From Bacteroidales bacterium (GTDB lineage Bacteria > Bacteroidota > Bacteroidia > Bacteroidales > UBA12077): 10,267 bases of DNA. The position numbers were made by a program, and so were the translations under genes. Location: NCBI GenBank assembly GCA_030635365.1, contig DAOVYZ010000070.1, positions 1 to 10,267 on the forward strand. The letters are read 5' to 3'. Below are positions 1-7,204 of the stretch, one piece after another (within the stretch, counting starts at the first letter, position 1; the number at the start of each line of letters is the position of its first letter). The notes below the pieces were generated by a model. The model ran no database searches, was not told the origin of the DNA, and was given only the letters and a program-made list of their open reading frames with translations.

Positions 1-220
1 AGCAAATTATGGAAAGTGAAAAAATATTCTTGTAAAATCCGTAAAGATCAGCGTTTTTGGTATATACCGAAATCCGTGTTATTAGCGTTCATTATTCTTT
101 AGGTAAACAAACGGACAATCATTTAAAATAATTTGGATAATACCTAATTGAAAAGTTTATTGTTTTTTAATGATATTAATTATGCAATAATTCCTAATTG
201 AATATTTATAGTAAATTAAA
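1..220. other. Intergenic region at left window edge, no gene supported
   Basis: This is the stretch downstream of the radical SAM gene. I see no convincing gene. It holds two partial copies of an ATCCGT...AGCGTT motif (near 38-56 and 70-90), which looks like the short dispersed repeats common between Bacteroidota genes, and the 16-bp direct repeat listed separately. No hairpin plus T-tract that would terminate the radical SAM transcript is obvious. Confidence 0.5.
137..202. repeat. 16-bp direct repeat, two copies 50 bp apart
   Basis: Positions 137-152 and 187-202 share the sequence ATAATWCCTAATTGAA with a single mismatch. They lie just downstream of the radical SAM stop codon. Their role is unknown; in such AT-rich DNA a chance similarity cannot be excluded. 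Confidence 0.35.
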
Positions 221-1564
221 CTAAATAACATCAGTTCCTTTCTTAATGAGCCATAGCTTACCAACATTTTCATAAAATTTTTCTAGCGATAATTTTGTTT
301 TTAAAACACTATTAAAGAAATTATATTTGGAAAGGTCATAATCAATAATCTGATCTTTTATTTCTTCATAAAAGATTGTTCCAGGCATCGGAGTAAGTAT
401 TGTATAACCGGCATAAGTTACTTTGTGCGCACTTGTATAATCTGATAAAGCATTAAAATCATCTTCATTATAATCATTTGGAATTACATAATTCCCTCTT
501 AACATAATATCATTTTGATGGAAAATTTCAATTGCCTCATGAATCAATTTTGCTTCAGAACTTTTATTGTATTTTTTCAATTCATCTTCTCTGAATGATT
601 CGAAGCCACATATAACAACTTTTAACCCTGCTTTTGCAAGTTTTTCAATTAAATCTGGATATTTAACAGCAGTATCAGTTCTGATATCCATTACATATTG
701 CTTTTTAATACCTTCTTGTTCAATTCTGTCAAATAACGTATTAATAAAATTGGTTTCTACTATGGTATTTGCATCAGCAAATCTTACAATAGGGTAATCG
801 TCAATTTGTTTTAATTCATCAATTATACTTTCTACATCTCGTTGTAAGTATTTCCCACTGTATTGGCACCATATAGAACAAAATGTACATTTATATGGGC
901 AACCTAGAGAAGTGAAAATATAAGTTGAAGGATACGGAGCATTTCCAACTTTGTAAGTATCTTTCCATCGTTCAAGATGCTTCCTGTTTGGCTGTAGAAA
1001 ATCTTCTTTGGCAGAATTGTAATTCTTTTCCTTATGTTTAGATTTTATTAATTTCCCATCCTTGTTTATAATAATGCCTGGTATATTTTCAAATTCAATA
1101 TTTTTTTCTTTAGCTATTATTATTTCTCTAAATGTATGAGCTGATTGTCCCGGAAGAATTAAATCAACGGAAGGATTGATAAAATCATTTGGTGATAGTG
1201 TTGTATGCAATCCTCCTGTAACAGTAAGAATCTCTGGATTATATGATTTTGTTGTTTTTAATATTTCTATTGCATAATAAAACTCTGAAGCAATTGTAGT
1301 TGTCCCAACAACATCTGGTTTATGCTCTTTGAGTAATTTTAATACTAAATCTTTTAATGGGGGTGTTGACTTTGGGTTTAAATCGTATTCTCCTTTTGTA
1401 TCAAATACAATAACATCGTGATCTTTTACAGCTTCAGCAACTGTTAGCAGTCCTAGTGGTGGCCCAATTAGTTTTTTATGTATGAATTTTTTTGCTTCAG
1501 TCGGAGCAGATTCCAGAATCATATTATGTGGTGACCTGGGAGTATTGATTAAAAGAATTTTCAT
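221..1564 (-). CDS. B12-binding domain radical SAM protein
   Basis: A 447-residue cytosolic enzyme with the layout of class B (cobalamin-binding) radical SAM proteins. Residues about 1-165 look like a B12-binding Rossmann-type domain, with a VVGTTT strand near 85-90 and a TGGLH motif at 116-120. The radical SAM core follows at about 210-410. Its [4Fe-4S] cysteines are C222, C226 and C229 (CxxxCxxC), followed by a GFES motif near 320-323 and a TPMPGT motif near 391-396 that is typical of this group. The usual cobalamin-ligating DxHxxG is not evident: the equivalent stretch reads DTKGEY, so B12 may bind base-off or not at all. The substrate cannot be deduced; family members include methyltransferases, cyclases and other radical modifiers. 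The gene appears monocistronic, because the WG-repeat gene upstream ends in a terminator. The start is the only sensible ATG before the family's N-terminal MKILLIN strand. Confidence 0.88.
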   Translation of the reverse strand: MKILLINTPRSPHNMILESAPTEAKKFIHKKLIGPPLGLLTVAEAVKDHDVIVFDTKGEYDLNPKSTPPLKDLVLKLLKEHKPDVVGTTTIASEFYYAIEILKTTKSYNPEILTVTGGLHTTLSPNDFINPSVDLILPGQSAHTFREIIIAKEKNIEFENIPGIIINKDGKLIKSKHKEKNYNSAKEDFLQPNRKHLERWKDTYKVGNAPYPSTYIFTSLGCPYKCTFCSIWCQYSGKYLQRDVESIIDELKQIDDYPIVRFADANTIVETNFINTLFDRIEQEGIKKQYVMDIRTDTAVKYPDLIEKLAKAGLKVVICGFESFREDELKKYNKSSEAKLIHEAIEIFHQNDIMLRGNYVIPNDYNEDDFNALSDYTSAHKVTYAGYTILTPMPGTIFYEEIKDQIIDYDLSKYNFFNSVLKTKLSLEKFYENVGKLWLIKKGTDVI

Positions 1565-1591
1565 TTATTAGAACTTAATATTCAAGGTTTG

Positions 1592-1599
1592 CTAAGATA
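1592..1599 (-). promoter_or_regulatory. Possible -7 box for the radical SAM gene
   Basis: The minus strand reads TATCTTAG here, one mismatch from the Bacteroidota -7 consensus TAnnTTTG. It sits about 28 bases before the start codon and after the upstream gene's terminator, where a promoter is needed. No convincing -33 TTG is seen. Confidence 0.28.
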
Positions 1600-1622
1600 G
1601 AAAAATATATTCATTAATCTTT

Positions 1623-1654
1623 AAAAGAAAACCGCTCAGAATATCTTGAACGGT
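1623..1654 (-). terminator. Rho-independent terminator after the WG-repeat gene
   Basis: On the minus strand an 8-bp stem (ACCGTTCA pairing with TGAGCGGT, one G-T wobble) closes an 8-base loop and is followed directly by TTTCTTTT. It begins 26 bases after the stop codon of the WG-repeat gene, so it should end that transcript before the radical SAM gene. Confidence 0.8.
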
Positions 1655-1679
1655 TCATTATATCTAATAATTCAACGAT

Positions 1680-2780
1680 TTACAGTTTTATGAAATTCTT
1701 AACTTTTCTATACCTAAATCCTATTACAGCTTCACCTGATTTATTAATAAATCCCCATTTTCCTCCTTGTTGTACAGCAGCGAATCCGTCATTAAAATCT
1801 ACTGCCTTTTCAAATTGAGCAGGTATAACCAAATTCCCTTTTTTATCAATATATCCCCATTTTCCGTTTTGTATAACGCGAGCATAACCATCAGAAAAAT
1901 CATACTTTATTCGGTAACCGGTATTTCTTCCTATTTCTTCTCCTGATGTATTAATATAGTATTGATTTCTTCCTTCATACACAATTGCCATACCTTCTTT
2001 AAAAACCTGTGCCAAGTCAAATTTAGCACTTACCAGGTATTCTCCATTTTTACCGATATATCCCCATAATCTATCTTCCATAACAGGCGCAAAACCATCA
2101 TTAAAAAATTCAACATCACGAAATTTGGGCTCTATTACTATTTCTCCATTTGTATTGATATATCCCCATAATTTATTTTGACGAATAGCAGCCATGCTAT
2201 CCGAAAACTCCTTATGGACTTCATATTCTTTATTAGAAGGAAATATCTTTTTATTAGAATTTATATAAACCCATCCTTTATCATTTTTAACCATAGCTGC
2301 ACCACTTTCAAAGTTTTTAGCATTACGAAACTGAGGTTCAATAAAATAATTCCCCTTTTTGTCAATAAAACCCCATAAACTCCCGGATCGCACTGCTGCA
2401 ACACCACTTATAAAATCGCTAGCATGGGTAAATTGAGGTTGAATAACGAATTCTCCGTTAGAATTTATAAAGCCCCATTTGTTACCTTTTTCCACTCTTG
2501 CTAAATCTTCTGAGAAATCGTAACGAGTAACATATTCATTAGTGCTGTTTAAAACTATACCATATTTATTTACATAAAACCATTCATTAAGATTTTTAAA
2601 ACGTCCTACTGTTGATGAAAAGCTATTTGCATCTTCATACATCGGTTGTAGTATATAATTTTCTTTTTCATTTATGTATCCCCAAAATTCTTTTTCCAGG
2701 ACTGCTGCAACATAGTTTTGTGCAATTGAAATAGTATTGGTAATAATAATAATAGATATTATTAGAATTTGTTTTTTCAT
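1680..2780 (-). CDS. Secreted WG-repeat protein
   Basis: A 366-residue protein starting with a Sec signal peptide (MKK, a hydrophobic isoleucine-rich core, cleavage probably near residue 20), so it should be exported. The mature part is almost entirely WG/KWG-type repeats of about 34 residues. Their core is xWGyIxxxGxxxIxPxFxxAxxF, with aromatic cores near residues 33, 67, 102, 136, 170, 205, 239, 275, 308 and 342: ten units. The second, fifth and eighth are degenerate (WFYV, WVYI and QYYI in place of WGYI), and the last is cut short at the C-terminus. Such repeats form beta-rich arrays used for binding, but no precise function is known and none can be assigned. It lies 144 bases downstream of the TonB receptor gene with a possible promoter of its own, and ends in a strong terminator. 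Confidence 0.88.
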   Translation of the reverse strand: MKKQILIISIIIITNTISIAQNYVAAVLEKEFWGYINEKENYILQPMYEDANSFSSTVGRFKNLNEWFYVNKYGIVLNSTNEYVTRYDFSEDLARVEKGNKWGFINSNGEFVIQPQFTHASDFISGVAAVRSGSLWGFIDKKGNYFIEPQFRNAKNFESGAAMVKNDKGWVYINSNKKIFPSNKEYEVHKEFSDSMAAIRQNKLWGYINTNGEIVIEPKFRDVEFFNDGFAPVMEDRLWGYIGKNGEYLVSAKFDLAQVFKEGMAIVYEGRNQYYINTSGEEIGRNTGYRIKYDFSDGYARVIQNGKWGYIDKKGNLVIPAQFEKAVDFNDGFAAVQQGGKWGFINKSGEAVIGFRYRKVKNFIKL

Positions 2781-2840
2781 AATTTAAAGGGTTTTATATC
2801 ATGATAATTAATAGAGTTATAATAGAAATTTTTTTTACTC

Positions 2841-2876
2841 CAAAGATAATGCCAACAAAATAGTGGCTATTACAAA
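2841..2876 (-). promoter_or_regulatory. Possible Bacteroidota promoter for the WG-repeat gene
   Basis: The minus strand carries TATCTTTG at 2841-2848, a full match to the TAnnTTTG -7 consensus, with a TTTG at 2873-2876. The 24-base spacing is longer than the usual 19-21, which lowers confidence. It lies about 60 bases upstream of the start codon. Confidence 0.4.
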
Positions 2877-2924
2877 TTTAAAATATGGTACATCAAATAC
2901 AAAGTAATAAGCGTGTAAAATTAT

Positions 2925-5276
2925 TTAAAACTGTATACGATAGCTTGCCATAGGATATAACCCCATTTCATAGTTGTTGTATATTTTACCGGTCTGAGGG
3001 TCTATTCTGCGTTCATATACACTTGTGTAATTGGTCCTGTATTGTAAATCCATTGCCAGTTCTACATTAAATTTAGGCTTGTTTCTTTTCAACCCGATTC
3101 TTAAATTAACACGGAAATAATCGTCTTGTTGAGTTTCATATGCATTGTCCCAGTCCAATACTTCAGTTTTTTGATTAATTGTTGCATTAACGTCATAAGG
3201 GACATATGGCCTTCCTCCTGCGTAAGTGGTTCTTAAGCCAATTGATATAGCATTGTTTGTTTTGAATGGGATTTCGTAACCACCTAAAATATTGATAGCA
3301 AAATTACCATTGAACGCAGTATTTCTTCTGACCTTATCGAATCCTTTATAAGTTGATTGATATATGGATGTTGTTATTAAAAAGTAAAAATTTTTATTTA
3401 AAAATCTTTCCAGCGTTAATTCTAATCCATAGTTTTCTCCTGTTCCATCACTAGTCAAACTATCTATACGCTCAATAAAATATTCTGCCCCATAATTTAG
3501 AATGGAGTATTGGGGTAGATTTTCTTTTACAGGAACATCAAATAAGTACTGGTAATATGATTCAATTTTTAATCTTAGATTATTATTGAAAGAATGATCA
3601 TAACCTAAAATTATATGATGGCTTTTGGAGAAATCAAGATTTTTATTTGTAAATATAGGTGTATTAGTTGCTATTTGAGTTTGAGTGTAATAAACAATTC
3701 CTATCTGTGCCTGGCTATGTAATCCATAACCAATTTTAATAGAGTTTTTATCATTCAAATTCCAGTTAAAACCTAATCGTGGTTCTAATGAAAAAGAATT
3801 ATTTAAATCCAGGTATTGAGAATGTAACCCCAGGTATAATTCTTTGTTATCAGTAAATTTATGTTTGAACTGTGTATATGCCTGAAATAGGTTATAAGAC
3901 TTACTAACATCCGTATCAAGATCGAATTCTCCATTTACTTTACTACTGTCCATATAATTTACAAAAAGCTTATCTATTTTAACACCAAAGTTTACTGTAT
4001 TCTTATTATTAATTTTAATGTTAAGATGAGATGTAAAGCTGGCTTTTATTTCAGATGATTTTTCACCGGCCCAATTATATGGATTAGGATCAGAAACACT
4101 AAGTGTATCTATTCTTGTTCTTACTTCCGACCCATATATTGAAAGTGCTGTTTGTAATCTGGATTTTGTTCCAAAAAAATGTACGTGCGATAAAGATAAA
4201 GTACCAATATCTGAGCCATTACTTAAATCTTCACCCCAATTTTCGAACGACCATTCTTGTTGTTCATCATTGGAATCAAACATCTCAATATAACTTGTTC
4301 CCCCTATACCAATAAGGCTTAATCTTCCTTTTTTCAAAGGAAAGTTAAGCTTGAAAGTTAAATCTTGATATTTGGTTGTTTCAATTTCTGCACCCAGTAA
4401 ATCAAAAATATCTACAAGTGAATATCTGTAAGTTATTAAATAAGATGCATTAGTATGTTTAGTGAAGGGGCCTTCAGCTCCAAATTCTAACCCATTATAT
4501 CCGAATTCAACCCAATGCTCTCTTTTTTCGTTATTGCCGGTTCGCATTTTTAGATCGAAAACACCTGCAAGAGCATTCCCATATTCGGCAGGGAAGGCTC
4601 CTGTTAAGAAATCGGAATTTGTTAATAGGTTGTTGTTTAAAATTGTAATAGGGCCACCTGTTGTCCCTGATGCAGCAAAGTGATTCGGGTTTGGAATTTC
4701 AATGCCATCTAACCTCCATAAGAGGCCTGTAGAAGAATTGCCTCTGATTATAATATCATTTCTATTATCTCTAACCGACATTACACCGGCATAATTAGCA
4801 GCCATCCTGGCAGGGTCGCCATAGCTTCCCGGATAGCGATTTGTTTCATCAACAGTAAATGAACGGGCACTAATAGTTGCCATCTTATTAATAGGTTTAT
4901 CTTTTTGTATAGTTGCTTTTATGACTACTTCGTCAATTTGGGCAACAGATTCTTCTAATTCTATTTTTAAAATGGTTTCTTTGGCAGAGCTTAAAATGAT
5001 ATTGTCAATTATCCTGGTTTTATAACCAATATAACTGGCTTGTAAAGATTGTCTCCCTACATTTACTTCCTCGAACCTGAAATATCCTTGGCCATCACTT
5101 ATTGTACCTTGTTGAGGATTGGTATTTACTAATATAATATTTACACCTGGTAAAGGTATTTGGGTTTCCTTATCAACCACTATGCCCCGGAGTGTTTGTT
5201 TTATATTGTCTTGTGAAAATATAAAGTTTTTTACACCGAGAAATAAAAAAATAAATAAAATAAACTTTAGTTTCAT
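2925..5276 (-). CDS. TonB-dependent outer-membrane receptor with carboxypeptidase-like regulatory domain
   Basis: A 783-residue outer-membrane transporter. A signal peptide (about 1-21) is followed by a CarboxypepD_reg-like beta domain at about 28-110 (LRGIVVDKET, the PLPGVNI motif, GYFRFEEV). The sequence IDEVVIKA at about 114-121 precedes a plug domain at about 125-245 that contains IIIRGNSS near 175-182 and the GAFPAEYGNALAGVFDLKM stretch. The rest, to 783, is a beta-barrel ending in the classic aromatic terminus YRIQF. Length and order are normal for a complete receptor. It should import a substrate across the outer membrane using TonB/ExbBD energy. There is no SusD-like partner beside it, so a polysaccharide SusC/D pair is unlikely; siderophore, metal complex or peptide uptake are all possible. 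The ligand cannot be read from the sequence. Confidence 0.93.
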   Translation of the reverse strand: MKLKFILFIFLFLGVKNFIFSQDNIKQTLRGIVVDKETQIPLPGVNIILVNTNPQQGTISDGQGYFRFEEVNVGRQSLQASYIGYKTRIIDNIILSSAKETILKIELEESVAQIDEVVIKATIQKDKPINKMATISARSFTVDETNRYPGSYGDPARMAANYAGVMSVRDNRNDIIIRGNSSTGLLWRLDGIEIPNPNHFAASGTTGGPITILNNNLLTNSDFLTGAFPAEYGNALAGVFDLKMRTGNNEKREHWVEFGYNGLEFGAEGPFTKHTNASYLITYRYSLVDIFDLLGAEIETTKYQDLTFKLNFPLKKGRLSLIGIGGTSYIEMFDSNDEQQEWSFENWGEDLSNGSDIGTLSLSHVHFFGTKSRLQTALSIYGSEVRTRIDTLSVSDPNPYNWAGEKSSEIKASFTSHLNIKINNKNTVNFGVKIDKLFVNYMDSSKVNGEFDLDTDVSKSYNLFQAYTQFKHKFTDNKELYLGLHSQYLDLNNSFSLEPRLGFNWNLNDKNSIKIGYGLHSQAQIGIVYYTQTQIATNTPIFTNKNLDFSKSHHIILGYDHSFNNNLRLKIESYYQYLFDVPVKENLPQYSILNYGAEYFIERIDSLTSDGTGENYGLELTLERFLNKNFYFLITTSIYQSTYKGFDKVRRNTAFNGNFAINILGGYEIPFKTNNAISIGLRTTYAGGRPYVPYDVNATINQKTEVLDWDNAYETQQDDYFRVNLRIGLKRNKPKFNVELAMDLQYRTNYTSVYERRIDPQTGKIYNNYEMGLYPMASYRIQF

Positions 5277-5607
5277 TTAGACCTCTAGCGTTATAGTATT
5301 CTATCAATAGTTTTCTAAAAATAGAACTATTACAGAATAATACAAAGCTTTAAATCATAGTTTTCTGTAAATCATCTCGCTGACATAGGAAATTGTTGAT
5401 AGAATTATTGTTGGACGATGCCGTTCGTTGCTATGGGCATTTAATTTTGCAGGGATAATTCCATGTTGTTTTTTAAAGGTAGTTTTACTAAAAATTTTGT
5501 TAAGAAAACCTAAAGAAAATTACCAAAAATATATTTTACAAAAGAACAAGTACAGACTGCAAATGCATTAGTACACGCTACAGATGCATTTGTAAAATGA
5601 TTTTCAA
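5277..5607. other. Intergenic region upstream of the TonB receptor gene
   Basis: I find no gene here. It contains an exact 10-bp direct repeat ATAGTTTTCT at 5307-5316 and 5357-5366, spaced 50 bp, in the leader of the TonB receptor gene. There is a weak AAGCTTTG match to a -7 box at 5343-5350 and an imperfect palindrome (ATGCC/GGCAT arms) near 5418-5441 inside what looks like a dispersed intergenic repeat. The 21-bp tandem repeat is listed separately. A short open stretch on the plus strand ending at 5600 (about 28 codons, no start) is explained by that tandem repeat. Confidence 0.5.
5549..5590. repeat. Two-copy 21-bp tandem repeat
   Basis: Positions 5549-5569 and 5570-5590 are head-to-tail copies beginning AGTACA and ending ATGCATT, matching at 17 of 21 bases. 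It lies between the reverse-transcriptase relic and the TonB receptor gene. No function is evident. Confidence 0.6.
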
Positions 5608-5937
5608 TTAAAAAATCCCCGAAAATATATCAAAGACAACAGGAGCAAGCTCATATTTTTCATTTTTTTTAAATTTGCGAATTTTTGGAACAAGTTTTTC
5701 GTAATTTATAATATAGATGTAATTTAAAAAATAAGCCGATAATTCATTTGTTAGCATTTACTTACGTAAGTTATATATGTGTTTCATTATTTCAAGATAC
5801 GAATTCATTGAACTGATAAATAATTCCAATTCTTCTTTTGTAAGCTTTTTCTTTTCCCTGATTATTTTATTCCAGTTTTGGATTGACTGGTAAAAATTAT
5901 TTTTTGTCCGGCTCGAAATATAAATGCAATATGGTTT
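5608..5937 (-). pseudogene. Reverse transcriptase C-terminal remnant, DGR-like
   Basis: Reading the minus strand from 5937 gives 59 codons, an in-frame TAA at 5758-5760, then 49 more codons in the same frame to a stop at 5608-5610. The first part reads KPYCIYISSRTKNNFYQ, then WNKIIREKKK, then SMNSYLEIMKHIYNLRK. The second part begins MLTNELSAYFLNYIYI. From memory this matches the C-terminal end of DGR-type and related bacterial RTs: the IKPxxxYIxxRTxxNF stretch, a SYLGxxKHxxxxKLRKK segment, then an LSxYF...YIYI tail. The two halves join naturally if the TAA was once a Lys codon. The palm and finger domains with the catalytic YxDD are absent: the frame closes at 5938-5940. So this is a 5'-deleted, nonsense-interrupted relic. 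It lies 226 bases downstream of the FISUMP gene, on the same strand, the usual place for a DGR RT. A retron-like or group II-type RT is less likely. Confidence 0.72.
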
Positions 5938-6088
5938 TTACACAATATATTAATAACAATATTAGTATTTAAGGCGAACTCTCTCTTTGTACTCCGAAGT
6001 TTTAACGAAGGTGTATTCTCTCTGCAACTTCTGTGCCTTTTGCAAAATATTTGTTGTATTTTATCATTTTATTTTAAAATTTTTTTTG

Positions 6089-6103
6089 ACCGCCACAGGC
6101 GGT
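6089..6103. repeat. GC-rich hairpin
   Basis: A perfect 6-bp inverted repeat, ACCGCC and GGCGGT, around a 3-base loop. AT-rich flanks (6073-6080 and 6106-6113) could extend it. On the minus strand it is followed by an A-run rather than a T-run, so it is a poor terminator for the FISUMP gene. Confidence 0.6.
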
Positions 6104-6122
6104 ATATTTTAAATAGTCAAAT

Positions 6123-6146
6123 CTGCCTATGCTAAAGCTTCGGCAG
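6123..6146. repeat. Hairpin just after the FISUMP stop codon
   Basis: CTGCC and GGCAG arms enclose a small inner GC/GC pair of arms, giving an interrupted stem. It starts 18 bases past the stop codon. DGR variable repeats are often followed by a hairpin or cruciform that promotes mutagenic homing, so this could be such an element. It could equally be a generic dispersed intergenic palindrome. Confidence 0.5.
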
Positions 6147-6163
6147 GCAAGTAGCCAAATAGT

Positions 6164-6343
6164 CTAGTCCTGAAGGCACCGCACCGAAAACCCGTAATCT
6201 TTGTAGTCGTTGTCCCGGTACACATCGGAATAATCGTAGTACAGGTAGCGGTTCCACGCGGTCGAAGCATCGTAGTCCGTAGTACTCCAAAAGTTGGCGT
6301 AGTTGCTCAAATGGTAGAACGTGCCATTATTGAGCCGGAAGCC
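6164..6343 (-). repeat. Candidate DGR variable repeat (VR)
   Basis: This covers residues 257-315 and the stop codon of the FISUMP gene. Between residues 279 and 306, 17 of 28 codons are TAY, GAY or AAY (8 Tyr, 7 Asp, 2 Asn), as expected if adenines of AAY codons in a template were replaced. The fixed positions use GC-rich codons (TGG, CGC, CTG, GTG, CGG). The invariant 3' end encoding GFSVRC is A-poor, like the homing-initiation part of known VRs. Caveat: in almost all of these codons only the first A would have changed. Clear second-position changes are few: AGC at 269, GCT at 282 and ACC at 284. Random A mutagenesis alone does not predict that bias. No template repeat is in the window to confirm it. 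Confidence 0.6.
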
Positions 6344-7111
6344 AACCGGAAGAGCCAAAAAACCATAACTATTAGTTCCATTACCATCTTTATACCATCC
6401 GCTGGTTGATTTTAAGACAGTTCCTTCAGTACCAGAATATCCATCGTTGGTTAAATAATTTGTTAATTCTGTCCATTCTGCATCGCTTGGCAAATGCCAA
6501 CCATCGGGGCAAGCATTTTTTGCAACTTTCCAGGTATATAAACGTCCGTATTTTTGGCAATTGCTTTCATTATTATCGTAACAATAGCTTTTAGTAGTTT
6601 TATAATTCAAATTTTCTGCCATCCATACCTGTTTGCCTATTTTTACCCACTTATAAGTTTGATTATCGCGAGTATCGGTAAAAGTTCCTTTGTTTGGTTC
6701 TTCTGCTACTTTAAATTTTATATTGTCGGAAATTAGCCAGTTTTGGTCTTTTAACATGTTCCATGTAATGCTTTTACCCTGCCCCTGCTTTACATTATGT
6801 ACATCGCCTATTATACTGTTTAGCGGACCATGCCAAATTACTCTCTCGTTTCGATTATAAAATACTTTTTCATATATCTTGTTTCCAAAATCGTCTACTT
6901 CAGAAGAGTCAATATAAAACTCTTCTTCATTGTTATCAAAATAATTGGTACTGTAAAACAGTTGGGCATTGAAACTACTATTACAATAAAGGTCGTAATT
7001 GACTACTATGTTATTGCCGACTTGCCTAAAGCTTACGTTTTTAATTTTTGTTTGTGCTTGCACTAAGGTTGCAAACAGCAACAGTAGCATTATAGAGAAT
7101 GTTTTTTGCAT
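6164..7111 (-). CDS. Secreted FISUMP-domain (C-type-lectin-like) protein, probable DGR target
   Basis: A 315-residue exported protein with a signal peptide at 1-20 (hydrophobic LLLLFATL core, cleavage near AQA). Residues about 21-136 form a beta-rich N-terminal module (VSFRQVGNNIVVNYDL... ITWNMLKDQ... IKFKV) that I recognise from other exported Bacteroidota proteins but cannot name. Residues about 143-314 are a Fibrobacter succinogenes major paralogous (FISUMP) domain: TFTDTRDNQTYKWVKIG, then WMAENLNY, YGRLYTW, CPDGWHLPSDAEW, and the terminal GFSVRC. The fold is C-type-lectin/FGE-like, so binding a ligand at or outside the cell surface is likely. The last 60 codons are 51% G+C (92 of 180 bases), clearly above the AT-rich remainder, and packed with Tyr, Asp and Asn; see the variable-repeat entry. 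A reverse-transcriptase relic lies directly downstream. The gene starts 93 bases after the DUF559 stop; no clear promoter is visible. Confidence 0.88.
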   Translation of the reverse strand: MQKTFSIMLLLLFATLVQAQTKIKNVSFRQVGNNIVVNYDLYCNSSFNAQLFYSTNYFDNNEEEFYIDSSEVDDFGNKIYEKVFYNRNERVIWHGPLNSIIGDVHNVKQGQGKSITWNMLKDQNWLISDNIKFKVAEEPNKGTFTDTRDNQTYKWVKIGKQVWMAENLNYKTTKSYCYDNNESNCQKYGRLYTWKVAKNACPDGWHLPSDAEWTELTNYLTNDGYSGTEGTVLKSTSGWYKDGNGTNSYGFLALPVGFRLNNGTFYHLSNYANFWSTTDYDASTAWNRYLYYDYSDVYRDNDYKDYGFSVRCLQD

Positions 7112-7151
7112 AATTGTATTTTTAAATGGTATTAATGTTTTTGTTTTTTAC

Positions 7152-7201
7152 TTTTATTTACTTTTCACCCCTCTACTCCCGACAGGGAAAAGGGTAAAAA
7201 A
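7152..7201. repeat. 50-bp direct repeat, copy 1 (3' side of DUF559 gene)
   Basis: It matches 7756-7805 at 48 of 50 aligned bases, in the same orientation. The core holds TCCC-GACA-GGGA within ACCC...GGGT arms, an imperfect hairpin. It ends three bases before the DUF559 stop codon, between that gene and the FISUMP start. Confidence 0.9.
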
Positions 7202-7204
7202 CAC

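Larger units (their letters stand above)
5938..6163. other. Spacer between FISUMP gene and RT relic; no template repeat found
   Basis: In an intact DGR a template repeat, and often avd, would lie here. I looked for a second copy of the FISUMP gene's 3' end on both strands and saw none. What remains is AT-rich DNA with two hairpins (listed separately) and a stretch at about 5970-6055 rich in CTCTCTTTG / CTCTCTGCAACTTCTGTG motifs, resembling dispersed intergenic repeats of Bacteroidota. The template repeat and the RT front are presumably deleted, with the deletion join somewhere in this stretch. Confidence 0.5.

Noticed and set aside
1..102. Open plus-strand frame of 33 codons from the window edge, ending in TAG at 100-102
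   Set aside because: The translation has no recognisable features and the DNA contains two copies of an ATCCGT...AGCGTT intergenic repeat motif, which explains the open frame.
4462..4683. 73-codon plus-strand frame inside the TonB receptor gene
   Set aside because: It is antisense to the conserved plug domain, whose coding is certain. Other plus-strand frames under the large minus-strand genes were dropped for the same reason.
5491..5600. Short plus-strand frame ending KEQVQTANALVHATDAFVK
   Set aside because: It looks peptide-like but has no start codon, is under 30 codons from the previous stop and coincides with a two-copy 21-bp tandem repeat.
5970..6055. AACTTCGGAGTAC on the minus strand as a template-repeat remnant (similar to AACTTTTGGAGTAC in the VR)
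   Set aside because: The similarity covers only about 13 bases and stops at once on both sides; the surrounding DNA looks like a common dispersed intergenic repeat.
6089..6103. Hairpin as intrinsic terminator of the FISUMP gene
   Set aside because: On the transcribed strand the stem is followed by an A-run, with T residues only later, so it does not fit a rho-independent terminator.
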